Numbered from the stretch's first letter, positions 44,009 to 52,267 are shown. The stretch: DNA of 64,000 bases from a virus (IMGVR_UViG_3300008108_004064:1-64000), one strand, 5' to 3'. The notes: generated from the sequence alone by a model not told the origin. Numbers and translations: made by a program.

Positions 44009-44536
44009 ATGGCAAAATTTTATTCAACAAAAACTTATGGTAATGACAGAGGATTGTCATGTTGTTTCAGACAATGGCGTGCTACACATAGTCATTGTTC
44101 AACATTGCATGGTTACTCAATTGGTATTAAACTCATATTTGAATGCGATACACTAGATGATAAAAATTGGTGTATGGACTTTGGTGGTCTTAAAGAATTC
44201 AAAGCATGGGCAGATCATATGTTCGATCACACATTAGTTGTTGCAGAAGACGACCCGCTGTTAGATCGTTTTAAAGAAATGAGCGGCTGGAGTTCTAATC
44301 CAGAGCATGACGGCAATCCTGAGCGAGTACAAGTAGAACCATATCGCAGATCGGGTGTTTGTGATCTACGTATTGTACCTTCTGTAGGATGTGAAATGTT
44401 TGCTAAACTATGCTATGACAAAATGGCAGAACTGTTGGCATCAGGTAGTATGCGCTATCCAATCAATCCAAGCGTAAGAGTAAAATCTGTAGAAGTATTT
44501 GAACATGCAGGTAACTCTGCTACATATGAAGGATAA
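44009..44536 (+). CDS. queD: 6-carboxytetrahydropterin synthase, QueD
   Basis: This 175-residue T-fold enzyme converts dihydroneopterin triphosphate to 6-carboxytetrahydropterin. Cys30 in CSTLHGY is the likely catalytic Cys, and the MDFGGLKEF, FDHTLVV and C-terminal VEVFEHAGNSATY segments match QueD. One point is odd: the usual HGH zinc motif reads HGY (His34, Tyr36), and the first His of FxAAH is replaced by Trp23; His27 or His29 may substitute. It has a strong AGGAGA ribosome site. Together with FolE and QueE it completes the route to 7-carboxy-7-deazaguanine. Confidence 0.88.
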   Translation: MAKFYSTKTYGNDRGLSCCFRQWRATHSHCSTLHGYSIGIKLIFECDTLDDKNWCMDFGGLKEFKAWADHMFDHTLVVAEDDPLLDRFKEMSGWSSNPEHDGNPERVQVEPYRRSGVCDLRIVPSVGCEMFAKLCYDKMAELLASGSMRYPINPSVRVKSVEVFEHAGNSATYEG

Positions 44537-45032
44537 AACAAATATAGCAAAAGGTGTCAATAGTAAGGATGAGAAGATAGGTGATTTGACTGTAGCATTT
44601 ATTAATCAAAGCACTTCTGAATATCCCGTTACTGTTGGCACCGCAAAGTTTGAACCTGTTCCCGTAACTAAACAAAAAGATTTAATGTTGAATGTAGCTA
44701 GACTACATGCACAACAAGAGTATGATAGAATAATGGAATTAGTTGCTGTGCTTCAAAAGCAAGCTAAGCAAATTATGAAGCGGCTGGAGTTTACAGATAA
44801 AGTCCATGCTGCAGAATATAAGTTTCAAATTTATCATGGACAATGTTATTGGTTAGCCTTTGATCTTAATATTAAAAAATATATTTTACACCACTTAGGA
44901 CCAAATGATTGGTCTACTGGCACACCCGATAATTTACAATACGTTACTCGTGTCAAATGGTTAGGTGATCATACCTGGTTAGAAGTCGATGAACATGGAA
45001 ATACAATAAATGAAAATAGCGCTAGTTACTGA
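44526..45032 (+). CDS. DUF2452-like protein
   Basis: This protein has the DUF2452 pattern: FEPVPVTKQKDLMLNVARLHAQQEYDRI, then FKFQIYHGQCYWLAFDL-like residues and KYILHHLGPNDWSTGTP with a C-terminal YVTRVKWLGDHTWLEVDE. I chose the ATG at 44526 (168 residues) over 44499, which would overlap queD by 38 bases; the chosen start still overlaps it by 11. The role of DUF2452 is not known to me. It overlaps gene 47 by 23 bases. Confidence 0.7.
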   Translation: MKDKTNIAKGVNSKDEKIGDLTVAFINQSTSEYPVTVGTAKFEPVPVTKQKDLMLNVARLHAQQEYDRIMELVAVLQKQAKQIMKRLEFTDKVHAAEYKFQIYHGQCYWLAFDLNIKKYILHHLGPNDWSTGTPDNLQYVTRVKWLGDHTWLEVDEHGNTINENSASY

Positions 45033-46062
45033 TACACACTTTGGTGCAAGATCAGACTCCTTGGCATTTGATGCTTACTTCAAAAAGTTTTATCAAGAAG
45101 TATTTTTCCCAGAATTAGATAAGAGAGGCATTGAAAAGATAATACATCTTGGAGATTGCTTTGATCGTCGCAAATATGTAAATTTTAATTCTTTGAAATC
45201 CTGCAGAGAGTATTTCTTCGATGAGGTAACTAAAAGAAATATTCAAATGGACATGATCGTAGGTAACCATGATACATTTTTTAAAAATACCAATGATGTA
45301 AATTCGCCTGATCTTTTACTAGGAGAATATAATAACATACTAGCATTTGATCGCCCGACGGAAGTAGATGGTATCGTTTACTTGCCTTGGTTGTGTGCAG
45401 ATAATTATCATGAAGCAACTGATCTAATTAAGAAAACTAAATCAAAAGTTTGTTTCGGACATTTAGAAATTGCAGGTTTCGTAATGTTCAAAGGACAAAA
45501 CACTCATGAATCGCATGAAGGATTAGATCCCGGGATGTTTAAGAAATTTGATTTAGTATGCTCTGGTCATTACCACCACAAACATAGCAAAGGTAATATA
45601 CATTATCTAGGTAATCCCTATCAGATGTTTTGGAATGATCATGAAGATGATCGTGGATTCCATATATTTGATACTGAAACTTTAGAGTTAGAGTTTATTA
45701 AAAATCCTTTTTCTATCTTTGAGAAATATTACTACGATGATGAGAAAGAGGATCCCGATTCTATAGATTCGGATGTGTTTGCTAAAAAATTAATTAAACT
45801 TATTGTTGTCAATAAAAAGGACTTCGTAAAATTTGATAGGTTTATAGAAAGAATATATTCAAAAGAACCTATTGAATTAAAAATTATTGAGGACTTTTCT
45901 GAATTCGAAGCCGAAGCACTAGACGAATCTATTGACTTAGAAGACACAATGACATTATTATCTAACTATGTAGATAGTGTAGAGACAGATGCCGATAGAG
46001 ATAAAATAAAAGGTATTCTGAGAACACTATACGTTGAAGCGCAGCACTATGAGGAAGCATGA
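45010..46062 (+). CDS. gp47: Recombination nuclease subunit gp47 (Mre11-like)
   Basis: This 350-residue metallophosphoesterase has DTHFG at 8–12, IIHLGDCFDRRKY, VGNHDTFF, and GHYHHKH near 187, the five motifs of Mre11/SbcD nucleases. With gp46 it resects ends for T4 recombination-dependent replication and degrades host DNA. It overlaps both neighbours, the 3' end by four bases with gene 46 (ATGA). Confidence 0.95.
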   Translation: MKIALVTDTHFGARSDSLAFDAYFKKFYQEVFFPELDKRGIEKIIHLGDCFDRRKYVNFNSLKSCREYFFDEVTKRNIQMDMIVGNHDTFFKNTNDVNSPDLLLGEYNNILAFDRPTEVDGIVYLPWLCADNYHEATDLIKKTKSKVCFGHLEIAGFVMFKGQNTHESHEGLDPGMFKKFDLVCSGHYHHKHSKGNIHYLGNPYQMFWNDHEDDRGFHIFDTETLELEFIKNPFSIFEKYYYDDEKEDPDSIDSDVFAKKLIKLIVVNKKDFVKFDRFIERIYSKEPIELKIIEDFSEFEAEALDESIDLEDTMTLLSNYVDSVETDADRDKIKGILRTLYVEAQHYEEA

Positions 46063-47777
46063 TAAAATTTAAAACTATTCGATGGAAAAACTTTTTATCT
46101 ACTGGTTCACAATTCACCGAAGTTAAATTAGATAGATCTACCACAACTCTTGTTGTGGGTGAAAACGGCGCAGGTAAAAGTACTATCCTAGATGCTCTGT
46201 GCTTTGTTCTTTTTAACAAACCTTTTAGAAATATCAATAAGCCTCAGTTGATGAACAGCATCAACGGGAAGAATCTTCAAGTTGAGCTAGAGTTTAGTAT
46301 TGGTCCAAAAGAATATAAGGTAGTTCGAGGCATAAAGCCAGGTATCTTTGAAATTTATTCGCAGGGCGAATTGTTGAACCAAGATGCTGCAGCTAAAGAT
46401 TACCAAAAGTATCTAGAAGATGGTATTCTAAAATTAAATTATAAATCATTTACTCAAATTGTTATACTTGGCAGCGCATCCTTTACTCCCTTTATGCAGT
46501 TACCACTAGGACATCGAAGAGAAATTATTGAGGATATTTTAGACATACAAATATTCACGGTAATGAACAGTGTTCTAAAAAATAAAATTGCAGATAATAA
46601 AGCCAAGATTACAGACATAGAAACTAAAATAGAAATAGGCAAGAACAAGGTAAAGTTACAGCAAAGCTACATAAAAACACTTGAAGAAGATAAACAAAAG
46701 AAGGTAGAAGATGTACGAAAACGAATATCTGAATCGACTGCGGAGATTACAAAACTCAATGGTGACGTTGCAATCGAGAAAGAAAAAGAGACTGGCCTTC
46801 AATCCTCTGTACTCGATGCGAAGGAGAAGCGCAATAAGAGATCTGAAATGGAAGTTATCCTTAGAAAACTTACCGAAAAAATTAAGAATCAGGAAAAGAA
46901 TATTGGGTTTTACGAGCAACATGATGTTTGCCCGACATGTAATCAAGGACTTGACGAACAACATAAACAAGAAGCGATCTCTACGCACACGCACAAGATT
47001 GAAGAAGTACAACTTGCCGTTGAATCTCTCTCCAAAGAACTTGAAGATATTGAAACTAGACTTGATGAGATTGCTGCAATCGAAGAAGAAATATCTCAAT
47101 GTAAAGAAAATATCATCGAGTATAACTCAAAGATAATTAGCGAACAAAACTATATAAAAAGACTGCAAGAGGAAATACAGGAAGAAACAGGTAACGTATC
47201 TAATATAGAAGATGAAAGAGCTACTTTAAAAACATTGGCGAAGGAAGTAGTAGTTTTATCTGAAGATAAAGGTAAGTTAGTTCAGGAAAAACATTACTAT
47301 GATATTGCGAATATTCTGTTAAAAGATACAGGAATTAAAACAAAAATTATTCGACAGTATTTGCCCGTTATTAATAAACTGGTAAATAAGTATTTGACCG
47401 CAATGGATTTCTTTGTTCATTTTGAACTTGATGAAACATTCAACGAAACCATAAAGTCAAGACACAGAGATGATTTTTCCTACGCCTCATTTAGTGAGGG
47501 CGAAAAGCAAAGAATAGATTTGGCATTGCTGTTCACTTGGAGAACTATTGCTAAAATGAAAAATTGCGCTAGCACAAATCTTTTATTGCTTGATGAGGTT
47601 TTTGATTCTTCTTTAGATGCAAACGGAACAGACTATGTAATGAACCTGATAAATACTTTAGGAGACGAGACTAATGTATTCGTCATTAGTCACAAAGGAG
47701 ATCTTTTATTTGATAAATTCAGAAGTGTTATCAAATTTGAGAAACAACAAAATTTTTCTAGAATACAAGGAAATTAA
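46059..47777 (+). CDS. gp46: Recombination nuclease subunit gp46 (Rad50-like)
   Basis: This 572-residue SMC-type ATPase has Walker A GENGAGKST at 34–42, a central coiled coil with the zinc hook CPTC near residue 289, the ABC signature SFSEGEKQR and Walker B LLLLDEVFDSSLD near 515, then the His switch ISHKGD. It is the partner of gp47. Length and order are normal for T4 gp46. Confidence 0.96.
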   Translation: MIKFKTIRWKNFLSTGSQFTEVKLDRSTTTLVVGENGAGKSTILDALCFVLFNKPFRNINKPQLMNSINGKNLQVELEFSIGPKEYKVVRGIKPGIFEIYSQGELLNQDAAAKDYQKYLEDGILKLNYKSFTQIVILGSASFTPFMQLPLGHRREIIEDILDIQIFTVMNSVLKNKIADNKAKITDIETKIEIGKNKVKLQQSYIKTLEEDKQKKVEDVRKRISESTAEITKLNGDVAIEKEKETGLQSSVLDAKEKRNKRSEMEVILRKLTEKIKNQEKNIGFYEQHDVCPTCNQGLDEQHKQEAISTHTHKIEEVQLAVESLSKELEDIETRLDEIAAIEEEISQCKENIIEYNSKIISEQNYIKRLQEEIQEETGNVSNIEDERATLKTLAKEVVVLSEDKGKLVQEKHYYDIANILLKDTGIKTKIIRQYLPVINKLVNKYLTAMDFFVHFELDETFNETIKSRHRDDFSYASFSEGEKQRIDLALLFTWRTIAKMKNCASTNLLLLDEVFDSSLDANGTDYVMNLINTLGDETNVFVISHKGDLLFDKFRSVIKFEKQQNFSRIQGN

Positions 47778-47779
47778 TT

Positions 47780-48373
47780 ATGGCTGATACTTGGCAATTA
47801 GATGTACATACAGTAAACGCATATTGTTATTACAGTGGTGTGTTTGATAAGTTAATGGTTGATGATATAGTAAAAATGGGCGATGAGCTGTTACTAGGTG
47901 ATGCACAGGTCGGCGGAGATTTTGCATCGGTTGGCGGCAAAAATGAAAAGATCAGAAAAACTACAATCGGCTGGGTACCTACTACTGAGCAAAATGCCTG
48001 GTTATATAGAATGTTAACCGATGCAGTTCAAAGAGCAAACAAAGAATGGTTTGGATTTGATCTTAATCATATTGAATCTTTACAATATTCTATCTACAAT
48101 AAAGGTGACTTCTATGATGCGCATGTAGACCATCACTATCAGGGCGTAGGACAGTATCCAAGAAAGTTAAGTTTTTCTATGCAGTTATCTGATCCTGAGG
48201 ACTATAAAGGTGGCGACGTTATGCTAATTACCTCACAGGACCCATTTCCTATTCCAAAAGAAAGAGGTACAATCACATTCTTCCCATCCTATACTTTGCA
48301 TGAAGTTAAACCTGTTACAAAAGGAACTCGCAGAGCTTTAGTTGGTTGGGTACATGGGCCACGTTGGAAATGA
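47780..48373 (+). CDS. 2-oxoglutarate/Fe(II) oxygenase, PKHD-type
   Basis: This 197-residue protein has the double-stranded beta-helix Fe(II) triad: His115 and Asp117 in FYDAHVD, and His174 in TLHEVKPV, with Arg184/185 in GTRRALVGWVHGP as the 2-oxoglutarate anchor. Such PKHD hydroxylases are frequent in T4-like marine phages. The substrate is unknown (protein, or DNA/base hydroxylation). It ends in a four-base overlap (ATGA) with a small membrane-protein gene. Confidence 0.88.
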   Translation: MADTWQLDVHTVNAYCYYSGVFDKLMVDDIVKMGDELLLGDAQVGGDFASVGGKNEKIRKTTIGWVPTTEQNAWLYRMLTDAVQRANKEWFGFDLNHIESLQYSIYNKGDFYDAHVDHHYQGVGQYPRKLSFSMQLSDPEDYKGGDVMLITSQDPFPIPKERGTITFFPSYTLHEVKPVTKGTRRALVGWVHGPRWK

Positions 48374-48513
48374 CACTAGTTATAAATTTTTTAGCTTTTT
48401 TGCTGTTATTGACTTATTCCATAAGTCAGGGTGATCTTTTTGGAATGCTTCTGAGTTCAATTGGCTTTTTAATTATGCACGTTTTATTAGAGGATCTAAA
48501 AGATGCCGACTAA
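48370..48513 (+). CDS. Tiny membrane protein
   Basis: This 47-residue gene starts in a four-base ATGA overlap with the oxygenase gene and overlaps the next gene by 11 bases. Residues 2–17 (TLVINFLAFLLLLTYS) and 24–40 (FGMLLSSIGFLIMHVLL) form two hydrophobic helices with a short acidic tail. Both overlaps and the composition argue for a real gene. Its function is unknown. Confidence 0.65.
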   Translation: MTLVINFLAFLLLLTYSISQGDLFGMLLSSIGFLIMHVLLEDLKDAD

Positions 48514-48778
48514 AATTCCTTTAGAGTATTTGGACTTAAATAATGATTTTGGCTTTACTGCGGTAAATGAAAATGAAGTGACCGAACCAATTCTAACAGA
48601 AGTCAAAACTTCTGTTGATTCGGAAACAAAACAAAAATTACAAACTCTTGAAAAATTAATTTTACCGCTTTTGGTAAACTTAATGAAGAATCCGGAAAAG
48701 GAATATATCCATTGGCCTAACAGGGTTCCGCTGATAGAGAAACAAATTGAAAAGATTTTGGCTATAACTAGGGCTTGA
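48503..48778 (+). CDS. Small conserved protein of unknown function
   Basis: This 91-residue protein starts within the tiny membrane-protein gene. The C-terminal half is a helical unit, LQTLEKLILPLLVNLMKNPEKEYIHWPNRVPLIEKQIEKIL, here in several pieces, which I remember from small proteins of cyanophages and other T4-like phages. No function is known. Its stop codon overlaps the -35 element of the next promoter. Confidence 0.65.
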   Translation: MPTKIPLEYLDLNNDFGFTAVNENEVTEPILTEVKTSVDSETKQKLQTLEKLILPLLVNLMKNPEKEYIHWPNRVPLIEKQIEKILAITRA

Positions 48779-48803
48779 CTTCTAACCTGTTAGGTGTTAT
48801 AAT
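48775..48803 (+). promoter_or_regulatory. Sigma70-like promoter for the VWA gene
   Basis: TTGACT at 48775–48780 and a perfect TATAAT at 48798–48803 are 17 bases apart, an almost consensus sigma70 promoter and unlike the late promoters. A perfect dyad, CTAAC-CT-GTTAG at 48782–48793, fills the spacer. The 12 bases ending the promoter (AGGTGTTATAAT) are repeated exactly in the promoter at 51006–51034. Confidence 0.88.
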
Positions 48804-48820
48804 ATAAAAAACCTGACAGG
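48784..48820 (+). promoter_or_regulatory. Candidate operator pair around the VWA-gene promoter
   Basis: AACCTGTTAGG (48784–48794) and AACCTGACAGG (48810–48820) differ at two bases and start 26 bases apart. The second site is a perfect CCTG-A-CAGG palindrome and runs into the AGGAGA ribosome site of the gene. The pair could bind a repressor at promoter and leader, or a translational regulator at the second site. No binder is known. Confidence 0.5.
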
Positions 48821-48828
48821 AGACCTAG

Positions 48829-51009
48829 ATGCAAGATTCCAAATCACTACTAGCAAAACTTCTAGCAACCGAAAATATTACTGTAGAACATAAAAAGGTT
48901 TCTACAGCATACTTCGATACCAAAAATAGAGTCATGGTTCTTCCCATGTGGAAGTTTATGTCTTCTAGTCTTTATGATTTACTTCTAGGTCACGAAGTAG
49001 GTCACGCTTTGAATACTCCCCCTGATGGCTGGCACGATCAAGTTACGGATAAAATGAAGAAAGGTTTTAAGACTTTTCTAAATGTTATTGAGGATGTCCG
49101 TATTGAAAAGCTTATTCAAAATAAATTCCCTGGTCTAAAGACTTCTTTCCGAAAGGGTTATTCCGAATTGGTGGCTATGGACTTCTTTGGAATATCCAAA
49201 ATGGCAGTCGACATAGATGAGCTTCCTTTGATTGATCGTATTAATTTGCATTACAAAGTTGGATCATATCTGAATGTTCATTTTGAAGACTCGGAAAAAT
49301 ACTATATTGATCGTCTTGACAAACTGAAAACTTGGGAAGAAGTTGTTCAAATTGCAACTGAATTGTATGAATATTCCAAAGACGAATCTAAGATGCGCGA
49401 TCTCTGTGAGTTAGAAGACTTCGACGATGAAAACGAAGACGACGATATGGATGACGCTGAATGGGAAGAATCGGATGACCAAGGTAGTAACAAAACCAAA
49501 AATGGGCGTCAGTCTGGAACAGGTGAAGAATTTGATCCGGAGTCTTTAACCGACAAATATTTTAGGGCAAGAGAAAAAGAACTTTTGGATGATAAGGTTA
49601 AACCGTATGTCTATGCAAACTGCCCTAAACCCGATCTAGATAAAATTATTATTCCGCATAAGAAAATTGCTGAGAACTATGATAACTTTACTTACAGAAG
49701 TCCTGTGTATGATAGTGATATCTGCAAGTTAATGGCGCCGAACATAATTGAATCAACTAAGGAAAAATTGTATCAGAAGTTTTTGAATACTAATAAAAAA
49801 TATATTTCGTATTTGGTTAAAGAATTTGAATTGCGAAAAAATGCAAATCAATTTGCCAGAGCAGCAATTTCGAAAACAGGTAAATTAGATATGAAAAAGG
49901 TTCATCAATATAAACTAAACGATGATCTTTTCAAACGTATGACGACTGTACCAAAAGGCAAGTCGCATGGATTACTTATGTTCGTAGATTATTCGGGTTC
50001 TATGTCTGAGAACATTGGACCAACTATTGAGCAAAGTATTGTGCTGGCAATATTCTGCCGAAAGGTTAATATCCCTTTTAGAGTGTATGCTTTTACAGAT
50101 TCTACAGCCGGCGATTTTTATAAAGAACTCGGCATATCTAGAGACGTTCACGGAAGGTTCCCCGATTCTGAAAGAAAATTTTCTAGAAACAGAGATGATA
50201 TTCATTTAGATGATATGTTTTTTAGACTTCGAGAATATCTATCTAGCGATATGTCTGGTCGAGAATTTAAGAATGCTATTCGTTATTGGCTTCTTGCGGG
50301 AGCTGCTTTTGGTAATCGAAACTGGAGCAGAAACATGCATACTGATCTTGATAAGGAAGATCAAACTAGATACATCTTTAATAACGATTTTGAAAATTTG
50401 AATGGTACTCCTTTGAATGAAGCAATTGTTTCTGCGATTGAGATAGCAAAACAGTTTAAAACCAGTTATAAACTAGACGTTGTCAACACTGTATTTTTGA
50501 CAGATGGCGACTCCAATGATACAGGAATGAAATATGACAGCGACGAGCGCACTTCTTATCTCGATAAGTATAACGGCGATTATACTCTCATTGTTCGGGA
50601 TCCTGAAACTAAGCTTGAAGGCAAGAAAGCTCCTAGGGCAGAAACGACAGTAGCATTGCTTGACTTACTTAAGAAAGTGGCGGGTGTAAATGTTATTGGT
50701 TTTCATATTGCAAATTATTTTAACCAAGGCGTGGTTTTGGATCGATTGAGAAAGTTTGGTAAATATGATACGGACTTTCATAAAAAGTATAAAGAGGCTC
50801 GCCGTAATAAGGTTTACATAATCAACGATGCGGGGTTTGATGACTATTACATTATTCCTGGAGGAAAGAATCTACAGATCAAAGATGATGAAATGGATGT
50901 TGATGCCAATGCAAAGAAATCAGAACTTAAAAATGCTTTCTTGAAAATGCAAAGAGGCAAGTCAATAAATCGAGTTCTTTTGAGTAGATTTGCTGAAAAA
51001 ATTGCTTGA
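48829..51009 (+). CDS. CobT-like VWA protein with HExxH motif
   Basis: This 726-residue protein is the VWA partner of the MoxR-type ATPase encoded next. An HEVGH motif (His55, Glu56, His59) lies near the N-terminus, followed by EDVRIEKLIQNKFPGL, an arrangement seen in CobT/VWA proteins and zincin-like domains. An acidic stretch (DENEDDDMDDAEWEESDD) lies at about 205–222. The VWA metal-ion site is DYSGS at 387–391, with Thr/Asp residues in FLTDGDSND. Such pairs insert metals or remodel complexes. It has its own promoter with a candidate operator pair. Confidence 0.85.
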   Translation: MQDSKSLLAKLLATENITVEHKKVSTAYFDTKNRVMVLPMWKFMSSSLYDLLLGHEVGHALNTPPDGWHDQVTDKMKKGFKTFLNVIEDVRIEKLIQNKFPGLKTSFRKGYSELVAMDFFGISKMAVDIDELPLIDRINLHYKVGSYLNVHFEDSEKYYIDRLDKLKTWEEVVQIATELYEYSKDESKMRDLCELEDFDDENEDDDMDDAEWEESDDQGSNKTKNGRQSGTGEEFDPESLTDKYFRAREKELLDDKVKPYVYANCPKPDLDKIIIPHKKIAENYDNFTYRSPVYDSDICKLMAPNIIESTKEKLYQKFLNTNKKYISYLVKEFELRKNANQFARAAISKTGKLDMKKVHQYKLNDDLFKRMTTVPKGKSHGLLMFVDYSGSMSENIGPTIEQSIVLAIFCRKVNIPFRVYAFTDSTAGDFYKELGISRDVHGRFPDSERKFSRNRDDIHLDDMFFRLREYLSSDMSGREFKNAIRYWLLAGAAFGNRNWSRNMHTDLDKEDQTRYIFNNDFENLNGTPLNEAIVSAIEIAKQFKTSYKLDVVNTVFLTDGDSNDTGMKYDSDERTSYLDKYNGDYTLIVRDPETKLEGKKAPRAETTVALLDLLKKVAGVNVIGFHIANYFNQGVVLDRLRKFGKYDTDFHKKYKEARRNKVYIINDAGFDDYYIIPGGKNLQIKDDEMDVDANAKKSELKNAFLKMQRGKSINRVLLSRFAEKIA

Positions 51010-51034
51010 TTGTTTTTTGAAAAGGTGTTATAAT
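51006..51034 (+). promoter_or_regulatory. Sigma70-like promoter for the MoxR-type ATPase gene
   Basis: TTGATT at 51006–51011 and TATAAT at 51029–51034 are 17 bases apart; the -35 overlaps the stop of the preceding gene. The bases AGGTGTTATAAT match the promoter at 48775–48803 exactly. The ATPase ATG follows at 51068 with a GAGGAAG ribosome site. Confidence 0.85.
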
Positions 51035-51067
51035 TAGATGTAGTCATTACTTGAGGAAGATTATATT

Positions 51068-52231
51068 ATGTCCAAGACGCATTATACTGAGCAACAACGT
51101 CAAGAATTGGTTAGCAAACTAATTGCTACTCATGGTAAAATTCTTGATAAAAAAGACATTCTAAATTTTTGTGAAAATAATAACCTGCCGAATCCGCATT
51201 TTTTGATTAGTCGTCGAGACATTAAGGTGGGGCGTTCATATGATTTGGGAAGATTTGATTCTTTTATTCCTGAAACTGCAGCTGCGTTGACAGCGCAAGT
51301 AGTTCCTCTGAAGCAACCTAAAATGCATATGGTAGAAGATAGCACAGTTCCGGTCAAAGATTCTACTTATGTTCCTTTTGGTTTCTTTAAGCAACTCGAG
51401 CAAATTATCAGCTCAAAGACTTTCTATCCTGTTTTTATTACTGGTCTATCAGGCAACGGCAAGACTACTATGGTAGAACAGGTTGCTGCTAAGCTTAAAC
51501 GAGAATGTATTCGAGTAAATATTAGTATTGAAACAGATGAAGACGATCTAATCGGCGGCAATACTCTGCAGGATGGTAATGTAATCTATCGTGAAGGCCC
51601 CGTTATTATGGCAATGCGTCGGGGTGCAGTTTTGCTTATTGATGAAATTGATCGTGGTTCCAATAAGCTAATGTGTATGCAAAGTATTCTTGAGGGTAAG
51701 CCTTTGTTCAATAAAAAGACAGGCGAAGTAATTTATCCTGCTCCCGGATTTACTGTTATTGCAACTGCGAACACCAAAGGTCGGGGCACAGAAGATGGTC
51801 GATTTATTGCAGCACAGATTCTAGATGAGGCTTTTCTAGAAAGATTCCCTATCACTGTTGAACAAGAGTATCCTTCGACTACTGTTGAGAAAAAAATTCT
51901 TCGTAACAAGATGAATTTTTATGGTAAGCTAGATGAAGAGTTTCTTGAGATGTTAGTCAATTGGGCGGATATTATTCGTAAGACTTTCCAAGAAGGTGGT
52001 GTGGATGAGATTATTAGTACTCGTCGATTGGTAAATATTGCACAGGCGTATTCGATTTTTAATAATCGAGAAGATGCAATTAAGTATTGTATTAATCGAT
52101 TTGACGATGATACCAAAACAGCATTTATGGATTTGTATGAAAAGATGTCCACTCCTGTAGAAGCAACCAGTGCTTTGCCGGAACAGGACGTAGCACAAGT
52201 AACAAATTTTGATGATGATATTCCATTTTAA
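51068..52231 (+). CDS. cobS: MoxR/CobS-type AAA+ ATPase
   Basis: This 387-residue AAA+ protein has Walker A GLSGNGKTT at 126–134, Walker B LLIDEID at 179–185, sensor I in IATANTKGRGTED, and LDEAFLERF arginine-finger region. It resembles CobS of cobaltochelatase, a known auxiliary gene of T4-like cyanophages, and MoxR proteins. The linked VWA/CobT-like gene implies a working pair. It need not act in cobalamin synthesis: chaperone or counter-defence roles are possible. The N-terminal 100 residues hold a DNA-binding-like LISRRDIKVGRSYDLGRF segment. Confidence 0.88.
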   Translation: MSKTHYTEQQRQELVSKLIATHGKILDKKDILNFCENNNLPNPHFLISRRDIKVGRSYDLGRFDSFIPETAAALTAQVVPLKQPKMHMVEDSTVPVKDSTYVPFGFFKQLEQIISSKTFYPVFITGLSGNGKTTMVEQVAAKLKRECIRVNISIETDEDDLIGGNTLQDGNVIYREGPVIMAMRRGAVLLIDEIDRGSNKLMCMQSILEGKPLFNKKTGEVIYPAPGFTVIATANTKGRGTEDGRFIAAQILDEAFLERFPITVEQEYPSTTVEKKILRNKMNFYGKLDEEFLEMLVNWADIIRKTFQEGGVDEIISTRRLVNIAQAYSIFNNREDAIKYCINRFDDDTKTAFMDLYEKMSTPVEATSALPEQDVAQVTNFDDDIPF

Positions 52232-52249
52232 ATTTAATTAAAAATAAAC

Positions 52250-52267
52250 GGCGCACTTCAGTGCGCT
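52250..52267 (+). other. Perfect GC-rich hairpin between cobS-like gene and sugar island
   Basis: GCGCAC (52251–52256) and GTGCGC (52261–52266) enclose a TTCA loop; a G-T pair extends it by one. The + strand has no T-tract after it, so it is a weak + terminator. On the - strand a T-rich tail would follow, but no gene is seen on that strand. It lies 13 bases before the next ATG, which has no ribosome site, so it may affect translation. Confidence 0.6.

Noticed and set aside
36052-44536. Reading the 7-deazaguanine genes as tRNA queuosine synthesis
   Set aside because: No QueA or QueG is seen, and the TGT-like gene lacks the CxCxxC zinc site of bacterial tRNA enzymes. The arrangement resembles phage DNA-modification sets; tRNA use cannot be fully excluded.
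46711-47136. 141-residue frame inside gene 46, + strand
   Set aside because: It is an out-of-frame shadow of the coiled-coil region of gp46, basic in composition, and without a start signal.
52250-52267. Rho-independent terminator on the + strand
   Set aside because: The stem is perfect but no T-tract follows on this strand, so I list it only as a hairpin.
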